Shown here in pieces: positions 44,265 to 53,622 of a stretch of DNA of 64,000 bases (position 1 is the stretch's first letter; each line of letters starts with the position of its first letter). Location: positions 248,001 to 312,000 of the forward strand of contig NZ_CAIWNQ010000003.1 of the NCBI RefSeq assembly GCF_903914075.1, written 5' to 3'. A program made the translations under genes and the position numbers. Source of the stretch: Ruegeria sp. THAF57. GTDB lineage: Bacteria > Pseudomonadota > Alphaproteobacteria > Rhodobacterales > Rhodobacteraceae. The notes under the pieces are model-generated. The model saw only the letters and a program-made list of their open reading frames with translations. It was not told where the DNA came from and searched no databases.

Positions 44265-46499
44265 ATGTCGATTTTGTTTTCGTCACGCCGAGCACCGTTT
44301 GCCAGTCCATTGGACAGTCGAAGCGGTTCGGGCCGAGTGAGACCCCTTGTTGATGAACCTGCACACAGGCCAGCAAAGATGGCCGGTTTGCGCCTGACCG
44401 AGGAGATGCGGTTAAAAACTCCTAAGACCAATCCGGCCAAGGCCGTTGAATCGCAGGCGACCCGCACCGCACGGGCATCCGCACAACCGAATAAGACCAC
44501 GGAACCTCCAGAGCGCGCTGTACCTTCCCCCCGGCGCGCTCAGCCACAGCCCGATGAAGACAATCACCAAGAGGGCCGTGGTGCTGGGGTGGCCGATGCC
44601 AAAGGCCCCGATCCTGAGACCGCTAAGGATTCGACCGCACGAAAACCCCCCTCGTCGCGCTCGCACAGCGGTGAAGCCATAGGTACCACTATCGAGGCCA
44701 AGGCAAACGAGCCGCTGCCGCTGCGCAAAGAGGGCGGCGGCGACGGTAAAGGGCCACCCCAGACTTTTCACAAGCGCACCCCACCTGAAGATTTCCAGAA
44801 CACCCTGCGCACGTCACTACGTGCGATATGGCGGAATCTGGCTTTTGTTCTGGTGCTGACTTGCGCAACGAATATCCTGATCCTGGCGATCCCGATCTAT
44901 CTGTTCCAGATCAGTGACCGGGTGTTGACCAGCCGCTCTTTGGACACGTTGATCATGCTGACGGCGATTGTCGCCGGGGCGGTGATCTTTCAATCCGCTT
45001 TTGATGCTGTGCGTCGGTTCATGCTGATGCGCACGGCGGTCGAGGTTAACGCGCGTCTTGGGGCACCGATCCTTAGCGCGGCCGCCCATGCGTCGCTGCA
45101 TGGAACCGGGCGCGAATATCAGACGTTGGGCGATTTGCAGCAGGTCAGAGGGTTTCTTGTGTCAGGAACGCTGATTTCGTTTTTGGATGTGCCGTTCGCC
45201 CCGCTTTTCATCCTGATGATTTTCCTTGTGCATCCCCAATTGGGCACAATCGTCATTGCGACGGCTTTGCTGTTGATGGTGATTGCCCTGATAAACCAGC
45301 GCATGACCGCCAAACCGTTTGCCGAGGCGAACAAGGCACAGTCGATGGCAAATCAACATCTGGATTCGATGGCGCGCAACAGTCAGATCATCAATGCGCT
45401 GGCCATGATCCCCGAGGCCGTTCGGATTTGGGGCCGCGACACGGCGCAGTCGCTGACGTGGCAAGTGCGTGCACAGGATCGCAATGTCATTTTCGCTGCA
45501 ATCTCGCGCGCGGTGCGCTTGTTGACGCAGATCGCAATCCTTGGGTGGGGGGCGTTTCTTGCCCTTCAGGGTGAGATCACGGGCGGCATGGTTATCGCAG
45601 CGTCGATCATTGCCGGGCGTGCGTTCGCCCCGATTGAAGGCTCGATCGAAGGTTGGAATGCGTTTCTGTTAACCCGCGGCGCGTATGGCCGCATCAGCAA
45701 TCTGCTGTCCAACTCGGCGTTGCAGTTCGAAAAACTGCGCCTGCCGCGCCCCGAAGGTCGTTTGGATGTTGAGCGTTTGCTTTACGTGCCCGGCGGGACT
45801 AAGCGGGTTGTTCTGAACGGGATCAGCTTCTCACTCAATCCGGGCGAGACCTTGGCGATCATCGGCAATTCCGGCGCTGGCAAGACGACCTTGGGCAAAA
45901 CGCTGGTTGGATCCATCCTGCCAACGTCCGGGAGTGTGCGGTTGGACCTGATGGACATTCGCAATTGGGACCCGCGGCAATTTGGTGAAAGCATCGGTTA
46001 CTTGCCGCAGGACGTGCAGTTGTTCCCCGGCACGATCAAGGACAATATCGGACGGATGCGCGAAGACGCGACGGACGAACAAATCCACGACGCAGCGGTT
46101 CTTGCGGATGTACACAACATGATCGCTACCCTTCCGCAAGGGTATGAGACCGTTGTCTCCGCAGATGGCTCGCCATTGTCAGGGGGCCAGAAACAACGCA
46201 TCGCTTTGGCGCGGGCCTTTTTCGGCAACCCAAGGATGGTTGTTCTGGATGAGCCAAATTCAAATCTGGATGTCGCCGGAGATCAGGCGTTGGCACGGGC
46301 GATTGCCCAAGCCAAGGAAAGCAAAATTACCGTTGTGGTGATCACGCAAAAGCCAACGCTGCTGAACGCGGTCGACAAGATCATGCTGCTGACCGACGGT
46401 CGTGTGGCTCTGTTTGGGCAGCGTGAACAGGTTCTGCAGCAACTGAACGGACCACGCAATCAGCAAGGTATCGCTGGCCAGAAGGGGGATGGACAATGA
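44265..46499 (+). CDS. Type I secretion permease/ATPase with long disordered N-terminal extension
   Basis: A 744-residue inner-membrane ABC exporter of the PrtD/PrsD/HlyB class. Residues 1-170 are a Pro/Arg/Lys-rich disordered extension (no C39 peptidase). Six helices follow from about 180 (LAFVLVLTCATNILILAIPI). The ATPase has Walker A LAIIGNSGAGKTTLGKTL, Q-loop YLPQDVQLF, signature LSGGQKQRIALARAF and Walker B MVVLDEPNSNLD. The C-terminus is followed, with ATGA overlap, by the adaptor. It is expected to export substrates A and B using C-terminal signals. The outer-membrane TolC-type channel is not in the window. The extension makes it longer than typical PrtD (about 570). Confidence 0.95.
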   Translation: MSILFSSRRAPFASPLDSRSGSGRVRPLVDEPAHRPAKMAGLRLTEEMRLKTPKTNPAKAVESQATRTARASAQPNKTTEPPERAVPSPRRAQPQPDEDNHQEGRGAGVADAKGPDPETAKDSTARKPPSSRSHSGEAIGTTIEAKANEPLPLRKEGGGDGKGPPQTFHKRTPPEDFQNTLRTSLRAIWRNLAFVLVLTCATNILILAIPIYLFQISDRVLTSRSLDTLIMLTAIVAGAVIFQSAFDAVRRFMLMRTAVEVNARLGAPILSAAAHASLHGTGREYQTLGDLQQVRGFLVSGTLISFLDVPFAPLFILMIFLVHPQLGTIVIATALLLMVIALINQRMTAKPFAEANKAQSMANQHLDSMARNSQIINALAMIPEAVRIWGRDTAQSLTWQVRAQDRNVIFAAISRAVRLLTQIAILGWGAFLALQGEITGGMVIAASIIAGRAFAPIEGSIEGWNAFLLTRGAYGRISNLLSNSALQFEKLRLPRPEGRLDVERLLYVPGGTKRVVLNGISFSLNPGETLAIIGNSGAGKTTLGKTLVGSILPTSGSVRLDLMDIRNWDPRQFGESIGYLPQDVQLFPGTIKDNIGRMREDATDEQIHDAAVLADVHNMIATLPQGYETVVSADGSPLSGGQKQRIALARAFFGNPRMVVLDEPNSNLDVAGDQALARAIAQAKESKITVVVITQKPTLLNAVDKIMLLTDGRVALFGQREQVLQQLNGPRNQQGIAGQKGDGQ

Positions 46500-47848
46500 A
46501 CGATCTGGTCGCAATCAACAACGACCCCAAAGACCCGACCGTCTGGTATGCCGAGGTTCCGCGATCCATCAACCGATTGATTGTGGTTGGGTTCGTCATG
46601 CTGATCCTATGCTTTGGTGGATTTGGCGTCTGGTCTTTCCGCGCGCCTCTGGCCGCCGCAGTAATCGCGCAAGGCAGCTTTGTCGCGACGGGTCGCAACA
46701 AGATCGTGCAGCACCTTGAAGGCGGCATCATCGAGGACATCAAAGTTATTGAGGGTCAATCCGTGAAGGCGGGCCAAGTTCTGATGACGCTTGATCAGAC
46801 CTCGGCCGAAGCCAATGAGCGCGAGTTGTTCATCCGAAAAATCCGCCTTCAGGCCATGACTGAGCGTTTGCAGGCCGAATACAATGAAAGCGACCGTCTG
46901 GAATTCTCGCAGGGGTTGCTGGCCGCCACGGATGATGTCGAGGTGATGACGATCCTCGATGGTCAACGCATCAGTTTTGACGTGTCCCGCAAGACTTTGC
47001 TGAACGATATCGCTCTTCTGGAGCGTAATATGGAAGCCCTGAAGATTCGATCCAGCGGCTTTGAGGCACAGCTTGCAAGCATGAAGCGACGCTCGGACAT
47101 CCTTCAGGAAGAATATGAGACCAAGCAGTCGCTGTTCGAAAAGGGATTGGTGCGAAAGGGTGATCTGAACACGATCCGCAGGGTCCAAGCCGAGGCAGAT
47201 GGCCAGCAGGCGCGTTTGGCCGCAGAAACGGCTGAAATCAATCAGATGCTGCTCAAGTATGAAGAGCAGATTACGCGCACGCGGTCTGCCTATCGCGAAG
47301 CCGCATTGGACGAGCTTGGCGTGATTGAAGGGGATCTGGAAAGCGTTCGTGAAAAGGCGCGTCAGGCGCGCAGCGTTCTGGACCGTGCGGTTGTCCGCGC
47401 CCCGGTGACGGGAACGGTTGTTCGTCTGCATTACCACACGCCCGGCGGTGTTATCGAAACGGGTGAGCCCATCGCAGAAATCCTGCCCGCAGATGCCCCG
47501 CTGATCATCGAGGCGCAAATCCCCCGGACAGAGATTGACAGCGTTATCACCGGTCAGGATGCAACGGTGCGCCTTGTTGCGCTGAACCAGCGCACGACCC
47601 CGGTGCTGAGTGGTGAGGTTTTTTATGTTTCGGCAGATGCGCTTGTCGAAGATTCCTCGGGCGCCCCGCAAGAGGTTTATCTTGCGCGGATATCACTTGA
47701 GCCGGATGAGATCGAAAGGGTGCGCGGCTTTATTCCGACGCCGGGAATGCCGGCTGAGATCATGATCCAGACCGAAGAACGCACCTTTGCGGCCTATATA
47801 GCAAAGCCTGTGACAGACAGCATGTCACGCGCTTTCCGGGAACATTGA
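46496..47848 (+). CDS. Type I secretion periplasmic adaptor (HlyD/PrtE type)
   Basis: A 450-residue membrane fusion protein: short cytoplasmic N-terminus, one helix at about 22-44 (RLIVVGFVMLILCFGGFGVW), the lipoyl half GRNKIVQHLEGGIIEDIKVI, a long coiled coil at about 90-290, a second lipoyl half APVTGTVVRLHYHTPGGVIE and a beta-barrel (TGQDATVRLVALNQRTTPV), ending with the family pattern IPTPGMPAEIMIQTEERTFA. It joins the ABC exporter to an outer-membrane channel. Overlaps the exporter gene by four bases; last gene of the locus. Confidence 0.95.
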   Translation: MNDLVAINNDPKDPTVWYAEVPRSINRLIVVGFVMLILCFGGFGVWSFRAPLAAAVIAQGSFVATGRNKIVQHLEGGIIEDIKVIEGQSVKAGQVLMTLDQTSAEANERELFIRKIRLQAMTERLQAEYNESDRLEFSQGLLAATDDVEVMTILDGQRISFDVSRKTLLNDIALLERNMEALKIRSSGFEAQLASMKRRSDILQEEYETKQSLFEKGLVRKGDLNTIRRVQAEADGQQARLAAETAEINQMLLKYEEQITRTRSAYREAALDELGVIEGDLESVREKARQARSVLDRAVVRAPVTGTVVRLHYHTPGGVIETGEPIAEILPADAPLIIEAQIPRTEIDSVITGQDATVRLVALNQRTTPVLSGEVFYVSADALVEDSSGAPQEVYLARISLEPDEIERVRGFIPTPGMPAEIMIQTEERTFAAYIAKPVTDSMSRAFREH

Positions 47849-47928
47849 TCGCCTGCCTTGGGCGATCAACCTACACCTTCCAGTTTTTGCATGTTAGCAT
47901 CCCGTGACAACCAACAGGAGGGTGCGAC

Positions 47929-48306
47929 ATGCCCGTGACCGTCAAGGAAATGATGGAGGCCGCAAACGCTGCCGTCGAGCGTATCGACATGGAAAAGGCG
48001 AAAGATGTGTTGGGCAAAGGTGGCCTTTTGCTGGATATCCGTGATGCGGCCGAGGTTCACAAAACGGGCCGGGCCAAGGGCGCACACCACATCCCTCGGG
48101 GGATGCTCGAATTTCGTGCCGATGACGCGCTTCAGTCGCACGACCCCGAGCTGAAAAAGGATCGCCCGATCGTGCTGTATTGCGCATCAGGCGGACGCGC
48201 CGCCCTTGCCGGGAAGCTGCTGAAGGATATGGGGTATGATCAGGTTTATAACCTTGGCGGGTTGAATGATTGGGTGAACGCCGGTGGCGAAACCTCTGAA
48301 AGTTAA
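47929..48306 (+). CDS. Rhodanese-like sulfurtransferase
   Basis: A 125-residue single-domain rhodanese. GLLLDIRDAAEVHKTGRAKG gives the CH2A-like motif and IVLYCASGGRAALAGKLLKD the active-site loop with catalytic Cys. Transfers sulfane sulfur to thiol acceptors; physiological partner unknown. AGGAGG precedes the ATG. It stands alone 80 bases after the type I adaptor gene and is probably unrelated to it. Confidence 0.92.
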   Translation: MPVTVKEMMEAANAAVERIDMEKAKDVLGKGGLLLDIRDAAEVHKTGRAKGAHHIPRGMLEFRADDALQSHDPELKKDRPIVLYCASGGRAALAGKLLKDMGYDQVYNLGGLNDWVNAGGETSES

Positions 48307-48333
48307 GCGCAAAGCCGCAATTCCCGCAGCGAC

Positions 48334-49092
48334 TTAAGCGTTGAGAAAAGCCCTGACTGCGGCTTCGAATTCGCGGGGTTTTTCAGCGTGTAGCCAATGC
48401 CCCGCACCGGGAATCTTGGCGAACCGCGCAGCGGGAAACAACGCGCGAATTCTGCCGCGATGTTCAGGAAGCACATAATCCGAACTGCCGCCGGACAGAA
48501 ACAAGGCTGGTCCTGCCCAATGTGCGTTCAGGTCAGGAAAGCTCATGATCTTTGGCATCTCAGACGCCAATACATCCAGATTAAGAAGCCAGCGTTGCCC
48601 CTTGATATCCAAAGATTGTGTGAAAAAGCTCTGCAGGGCTTTTTCAACGCCTTGTTGCGCCAACTGTTGTTCCGCGTCCGAGCGTCGTTCAACCTTGGAC
48701 AAGTCGACTGCGCGCATTGCTTCGATGAATTGGATTTGACTGTGCGTGTAGGTGACAGGCGCAATGTCTGCGACCACCAGTTTGCGCACACTTTCACCGT
48801 GTAAAAGGGCCAGAGTCATGGCCGCCTTGCCCCCCATGGAATGCCCGACAACATCGGCGGTGCCGCCAAAATTCGCGATCACCTCAGCAAGGTCGCGGGC
48901 CAAATCTGGATAATCATGATGGTCTGTCCACATGCTGTTCGCATGGTTGCGCATGTCTACGGCAACCACCTGCCGTTGATCGGACAGGCGCCGGGCGATG
49001 ACGCCCCAGTTTCGGGCCGAGCCATATAACCCATGCGCGATAATAAGCGGTGGGTTTTCTGCGGGTTCGCCATGTACAATCGTGTTCAGCAT
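48334..49092 (-). CDS. Alpha/beta hydrolase (YbfF-like esterase)
   Basis: A 252-residue esterase of the YbfF group. LIIAHGLYGSARNWGVIARR forms the oxyanion region, DVVGHSMGGKAAMTLALLHG the nucleophile elbow (GHSMGG), VLPEHRGRIRALFP and IPGAGHWLHAEKPREF the Asp/Glu and His regions. Start at 49092 (MLNTIVHGEPAENPP); the frame open to 49428 is a read-through of the divergent gene's region. Physiological ester unknown. Confidence 0.9.
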   Translation of the reverse strand: MLNTIVHGEPAENPPLIIAHGLYGSARNWGVIARRLSDQRQVVAVDMRNHANSMWTDHHDYPDLARDLAEVIANFGGTADVVGHSMGGKAAMTLALLHGESVRKLVVADIAPVTYTHSQIQFIEAMRAVDLSKVERRSDAEQQLAQQGVEKALQSFFTQSLDIKGQRWLLNLDVLASEMPKIMSFPDLNAHWAGPALFLSGGSSDYVLPEHRGRIRALFPAARFAKIPGAGHWLHAEKPREFEAAVRAFLNA

Positions 49093-49182
49093 CACCGTGT
49101 GATACCCGGCGCGAATTGAAACGACCAGCCCCATTGTCGCAGGGAAGCGGCCCAGATAAAGTGCCGCATCAGGAGAAACCGT

Positions 49183-49557
49183 ATGCAAAAGACCGTCGAT
49201 ATCCAAACCCAGATCGCGCAGACCGTGCAACTGTTGCGCGACAAGTTGGGTGTCCATGGCAAGACGCTGACAGAGTCTGTCAAAAAAGCAAAGCGGCAGC
49301 TTCCCCGCCGGATTTACAAGCAGGCCATGTTGCTGGCCCAGTCTGAACAAATGGCCGCTCATCCCAAGTTGAGGCTGGTGTTGGACACGCCAAAACTGGC
49401 CAGGGCATCGGAAGAGGTGCAGAAACATTTGGGGGGCATAAATCTTGCCGACCGGCGCATGGGGTGGTTTCTGGGGATGCTGAGCAGTTTGGCCTTTAAC
49501 CTGCTTGTCCTGTCTGCCCTGCTCTTGGTGTTCCTGCGGTGGCAGGGGTTTATATAA
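49183..49557 (+). CDS. Hypothetical membrane-anchored protein (124 aa)
   Basis: Unrecognised. Residues 1-90 are helical and basic (LGVHGKTLTESVKKAKRQLP), and one membrane helix lies at about 98-119 (LGMLSSLAFNLLVLSALLLV), so a C-terminally anchored cytoplasmic protein. Divergent from the esterase with 90 bases between. It ends just before a strong terminator shared with glyA. Confidence 0.75.
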   Translation: MQKTVDIQTQIAQTVQLLRDKLGVHGKTLTESVKKAKRQLPRRIYKQAMLLAQSEQMAAHPKLRLVLDTPKLARASEEVQKHLGGINLADRRMGWFLGMLSSLAFNLLVLSALLLVFLRWQGFI

Positions 49558-49583
49558 AAAACGGCGCCCTGTGGACGCCGTTT
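49556..49583 (-). terminator. Strong terminator of glyA (possibly bidirectional)
   Basis: AAACGGCG (49559-49566) pairs with CGCCGTTT (49576-49583), 9-base loop. Read in the glyA direction the stem is followed by a run of six T residues. In the other direction there is only a short T-run. Confidence 0.85.
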
Positions 49584-49605
49584 AACTGTTTGTAATCGAA
49601 CAGAT

Positions 49606-50901
49606 TTAGAGATTCGGGTAGATCGGAAAACGAGCGCAAAGCTCGGCCACTTCAGCCTTGACCTTGGCTTCGACCTCACCGTTGCCGTCTTCGCCGTTGG
49701 CGGCCAGGCCGTCGACCACTTCGATGATCCAATCCGCGATCTGACGGAACTCGCCCTCGCCAAAGCCACGGGTGGTTCCGGCAGGCGAGCCAAGGCGAAT
49801 GCCCGACGTAATGGTTGGCTTTTCGGGGTCGAACGGCACGCCGTTTTTGTTGCAGGTGATGTGCGCCCGGCCCAGAGCTTTCTCAGTCGCGTTGCCCTTC
49901 ACACCTTTTGGCCGCAGGTCGACCAGTACCACGTGGGTATCGGTGCCGTGGGTTACGGTATCCAGACCGCCTTTGATCAGTTGATCCGAAAGCGCCTGCG
50001 CGTTGTTGACCACGTTCTGGATGTAGGTCTTAAACTCGGGGCGCAGGGCCTCTCCGAACGCGACGGCTTTGCCTGCGATGACATGCATCAGCGGTCCGCC
50101 CTGAATGCCGGGGAAGATGGCCGAGTTCACTTTCTTGGCGATCGCCTCGTCATTGGTCAAGATCATGCCGCCGCGCGGGCCGCGCAGGGTCTTGTGGGTG
50201 GTGGTGGTCGCCACATGCGCGTGCGGGAAGGGGCTGGGATGCTCACCTGCCGCAACCAAACCGGCAAAGTGGGCCATGTCCACGTGCAGGTAAGCGCCGA
50301 CCATATCGGCAATCTCACGCATACGGGCAAAGTCGATCTGACGTGGGATTGCGGAACCCCCCGCGATGATCAGCTTGGGCTGATGCTCTTTCGCTAGTGC
50401 CTCGACCTGATCGTAGTCCAGCATGTTGTCTTGCTGGCGCACACCGTACTGAACGGCGTTGAACCACTTGCCCGACTGGTTCGGGCGTGCGCCGTGGGTC
50501 AGGTGACCGCCTGCGTCCAGGCTCATACCCAGAATGGTGTCGCCGGGCTGGATCAGCGCCTGGAAAACACCTTGATTGGCTTGACTGCCCGAATTGGGTT
50601 GGACGTTGGCGAATTCACAGCCAAAAAGCTGCTTTGCGCGGTCAATGGCCAGATTTTCGGCGATGTCGACGAATTGGCAGCCGCCATAGTAACGACGCCC
50701 GGGATAGCCCTCGGCGTATTTGTTGGTCATGACCGAGCCCTGCGCTTCCATTACGGCGGCAGAGACAATGTTCTCGGATGCGATCAGTTCGATCTCGTCG
50801 CGCTGACGGCCCAGTTCGGACGTGATCGAGCCGAACAACTCGGGGTCACGGTCCGCAAGCGACTGGGTGAAAAATCCGGTATCACGAAGATTGGCGTTCA
50901 T
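49606..50901 (-). CDS. glyA: Serine hydroxymethyltransferase
   Basis: A 431-residue PLP enzyme: serine + tetrahydrofolate to glycine + methylene-[23 protein letters not shown] at the N-terminus, [18 protein letters not shown], and the PLP lysine in [19 protein letters not shown] are diagnostic; the C-terminal [19 protein letters not shown] is typical. Length is normal. Divergent from nadK, with 167 bases between; followed by a clear terminator. Confidence 0.98.
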   Translation of the reverse strand: MNANLRDTGFFTQSLADRDPELFGSITSELGRQRDEIELIASENIVSAAVMEAQGSVMTNKYAEGYPGRRYYGGCQFVDIAENLAIDRAKQLFGCEFANVQPNSGSQANQGVFQALIQPGDTILGMSLDAGGHLTHGARPNQSGKWFNAVQYGVRQQDNMLDYDQVEALAKEHQPKLIIAGGSAIPRQIDFARMREIADMVGAYLHVDMAHFAGLVAAGEHPSPFPHAHVATTTTHKTLRGPRGGMILTNDEAIAKKVNSAIFPGIQGGPLMHVIAGKAVAFGEALRPEFKTYIQNVVNNAQALSDQLIKGGLDTVTHGTDTHVVLVDLRPKGVKGNATEKALGRAHITCNKNGVPFDPEKPTITSGIRLGSPAGTTRGFGEGEFRQIADWIIEVVDGLAANGEDGNGEVEAKVKAEVAELCARFPIYPNL

Positions 50902-51068
50902 GGGGGCTCCACATTCTGGGGGTAATTCTTGCGGATTTCCTATCGGAAACCGATCTGGCGCAAAAGGCTTAAAGCGACGAATTGGCCTGCTGCGGCGTCA
51001 AGTCTGGCCTATCGGGGAAAGGTATGCTTGTTTCGGAACCAAATGTGCAAGACCGGAAACCACGACAG

Positions 51069-51830
51069 ATGATTCAGAGAATCGCTTTTCTCGCCAGCGA
51101 CGTTAAGGTGGCGCAATCCGCCCGTGACAAACTGGTCAAGCGGTATGGAAACGCCGCGCCGCGCGATGCCGACGTCGTTGTTGCGCTGGGCGGGGACGGC
51201 TTCATGCTGCACACGCTGCACAATATGCAGCATCTCGACACGCCGGTTTACGGCATGAACCGCGGAACAATCGGTTTCTTGATGAACGAGTTTCACGAAA
51301 CCGATCTGCTGGATCGCCTTGCCGCCGCCGAAGAAGAGGTCATCAACCCGTTGGCCATGCGCGCAATGGACCAATCCGGCAAACTGCACGAGGCGTTGGC
51401 GATCAACGAGGTCTCGTTGTTGCGGGCCGGTCCTCAGGCCGCGCGACTGAAGATCAGCGTGGATAACCGCGTTCGCATGGATGAGTTGGTCTGCGACGGG
51501 GCGTTGCTGTCAACGCCTGCCGGGTCAACGGCGTATAATTATTCTGCTCACGGTCCGATCTTGCCCATCGGCTCGGATGTTTTGGCTTTGACGGCGATTG
51601 CGGCTTTCAGGCCCCGTCGCTGGCGTGGGGCGTTGCTGCCCAAGATTGCCAAGGTGCGATTCGATGTGCTGGATGCGGACAAGCGACCCGTTATGGCGGA
51701 CGCGGATTCTGTATCTTTCCCCGATATAGACTGGGTCGAAATACGGTCCGAGCCGTCCATACAGCACCGTATTCTGTTCGACCCCGGTCACGGCCTTGAA
51801 GAGCGCCTGATCTCAGAGCAATTCACATAA
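51069..51830 (+). CDS. nadK: NAD kinase
   Basis: A 253-residue enzyme that phosphorylates NAD to NADP. The GGDG motif is in DVVVALGGDGFMLHTLHNMQ, followed by YGMNRGTIGFLMNEF, AINEVSLLRAGPQAA and the NE/D motif region LVCDGALLSTPAGSTAYNYS. Start at 51069 (MIQRIAFLASDVKVAQSA) is the family N-terminus; the longer frame to 50982 is not credible. Monocistronic. Confidence 0.96.
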   Translation: MIQRIAFLASDVKVAQSARDKLVKRYGNAAPRDADVVVALGGDGFMLHTLHNMQHLDTPVYGMNRGTIGFLMNEFHETDLLDRLAAAEEEVINPLAMRAMDQSGKLHEALAINEVSLLRAGPQAARLKISVDNRVRMDELVCDGALLSTPAGSTAYNYSAHGPILPIGSDVLALTAIAAFRPRRWRGALLPKIAKVRFDVLDADKRPVMADADSVSFPDIDWVEIRSEPSIQHRILFDPGHGLEERLISEQFT

Positions 51831-51859
51831 TCTTCCGGTCAGCCGTTTTTTTTGGCTTG

Positions 51860-51875
51860 TGTGAACCAGTTCACA
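51860..51875. repeat. Small perfect palindrome after nadK
   Basis: TGTGAA-CCAG-TTCACA, 30 bases after the nadK stop, followed by two copies of TTGGATTAA (from about 51881). It could be an operator-like site, but no gene starts next to it. Confidence 0.35.
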
Positions 51876-52041
51876 GGAGTTGGATTAATGTTGGATTAAC
51901 CTGAACTTGCCCGAAGAACACACCAAGGTGGGAGTGAGTGGCCGCCAACGGTGTTTTCGAAATGAATGCGCATTTTTCGCGCTGGCGGGGGTAGGTGGTG
52001 CTACGCTCGTTATCGGATCTCCGGGCATATTTTAGCAAGCG

Positions 52042-52074
52042 GACCCCGGGCACAAAAACCCGGGGTCTATTTTG
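52042..52074. terminator. Intrinsic terminator between nadK and the amidase gene
   Basis: GACCCCGGG (52042-52050) pairs with CCCGGGGTC (52059-52067), 8-base loop, followed by TATTTTG on the plus strand. It lies 15 bases past the amidase stop, in a convergent gap, and can serve either gene. Confidence 0.75.
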
Positions 52075-52088
52075 TTCTGAACGCTTGT

Positions 52089-53528
52089 CTACGCGGATGC
52101 GCTCATCTTGTCCCAAAGTGGCAGGCACATTTGGCCGACACGCGATTCGATCGCGGCGGCCGCATCCACCGCCATGTCTTCGCGCCAGCGACGGGCCGCG
52201 ATCTGTACGTTTATGGGCTGCGGCCCTTGGGGAAGATTTGCCAAAAGCGCAGGAACGCTGGCGGCAGGCAGACCGAGGAAGTTCATTGCATAGGAATAGA
52301 CGGCGCAACCCAGAACCTCATGCACGCCTTCCGCACCTTCCGTGTCGCGATCAGGTTTGAAGAACGGCTGGGGCAAAAAAGGAGAAAGCACCAGCGGGTA
52401 GTTCTGCATGAAAAGCGACCATTCACGGGCATAGTGGCTGCGTTTGGCCAGCATCCCGATCAGGTCTGTTCCAGTGATCGGTGGAAATTCCTGAAAATAG
52501 ACCTCAAAGATATCGCGAATGGTCTGCGACCCGGCCGCCTCGATATCGCTTTTCAAAAGGGTCAGAACTTCGCCCATCAGGGCGCGATACCCGCCGCGGC
52601 CACATTCGAATACATCTGGGGGTGCGACTTCTTCGACGTGATAACCTGCGTCAACCAGCGAGTCTCGGGCAATGTCCAGGGCCCGGTCGACTTCGGGGTG
52701 CAGCGCGTATCCGAATGTGTCCTTCGTAAACGCGACTTTGATCGGTCCTTCACCGGCAGTGCCGCGCCATGGCATCGGTACATGGAAGGGGTCATGCGGG
52801 TCAGGCGCGATCAGGCTGGGCATCGAAAGGTGCAGATCCGCCGCCGAGCGCGTGATCAGCCCCTGCACCGACATCGACTGCGCCAGCAATCCCCGTTCGG
52901 TCTTTTGGCTGGGATTCCATGCAGGAACACGCTCGAGCCCCGGTTTCACCGTCACTGCGCCATTTGCGGCAGCCGGAAAGCGCAAGCTGCCGCCGATGTC
53001 ATTGCCATGAGCCAGTGCGCCAATCCCTGCCACTACAGCAGCCCCTGCGCCACCGGACGACCCACCGGGCGAAATGTGGCGGCCCCACGGATTGTTCGTC
53101 CGACCGTGGAGTTCGTTATCCGTATCCGCCCGGAATGAGAATTCGGGCGTGTTCGTGCGCCCAATGACGATGGCCCCTGCATCTTGAAGGTTGCGAACAA
53201 CAGGCGCATCAGCGGGGGCGATCACATCCTTCAGCGCGACAACCCCGTTCGAGGTCGCGTGGCCTTTTTGATCTACGTTGATCTTGATCGTCACCGGGAC
53301 ACCATGCAGCGGCCCGGGTTCTGCGCCATTGGCCACCGCCTTGTCCAGATTACGGGCACGGGTCAGCGCCTCGTCGCTCAGGTCCTCGACCACGGCGTTC
53401 AGGTCGGGGTTCACCTGTTGCATCCGGTCAAGGGATGATTTCACGGCGTCTTCCGCGCTGATGTCCTTGTTGCGGGTCAGGGCGGTCAGATCTGTGGCGT
53501 TCAGACGCCAGATGTCGCTTGATGTCAT
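52089..53528 (-). CDS. Amidase signature family protein
   Basis: A 479-residue amidohydrolase. The Ser-cisSer-Lys triad is visible: Lys in VPVTIKINVDQKGH, cis-Ser in ISPGGSSGGAGAAVVAGI, nucleophile Ser in GNDIGGSLRFPAAANG. It resembles the AtzF/GatA-like amidases but is not GatA (no glutaminyl-tRNA neighbours). Substrate unknown. It stands alone, 95 bases after prpE and in the same direction. Confidence 0.92.
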   Translation of the reverse strand: MTSSDIWRLNATDLTALTRNKDISAEDAVKSSLDRMQQVNPDLNAVVEDLSDEALTRARNLDKAVANGAEPGPLHGVPVTIKINVDQKGHATSNGVVALKDVIAPADAPVVRNLQDAGAIVIGRTNTPEFSFRADTDNELHGRTNNPWGRHISPGGSSGGAGAAVVAGIGALAHGNDIGGSLRFPAAANGAVTVKPGLERVPAWNPSQKTERGLLAQSMSVQGLITRSAADLHLSMPSLIAPDPHDPFHVPMPWRGTAGEGPIKVAFTKDTFGYALHPEVDRALDIARDSLVDAGYHVEEVAPPDVFECGRGGYRALMGEVLTLLKSDIEAAGSQTIRDIFEVYFQEFPPITGTDLIGMLAKRSHYAREWSLFMQNYPLVLSPFLPQPFFKPDRDTEGAEGVHEVLGCAVYSYAMNFLGLPAASVPALLANLPQGPQPINVQIAARRWREDMAVDAAAAIESRVGQMCLPLWDKMSASA

Positions 53529-53622
53529 AGGGCCTCACTGTCTTGATCAGACAGTAGAGGCCCGGTCATGGGTTGCAAGGAAAAGCCGGGGCAGGGGTGA
53601 TGTGCCGTGCCCCTCAGCCCGA

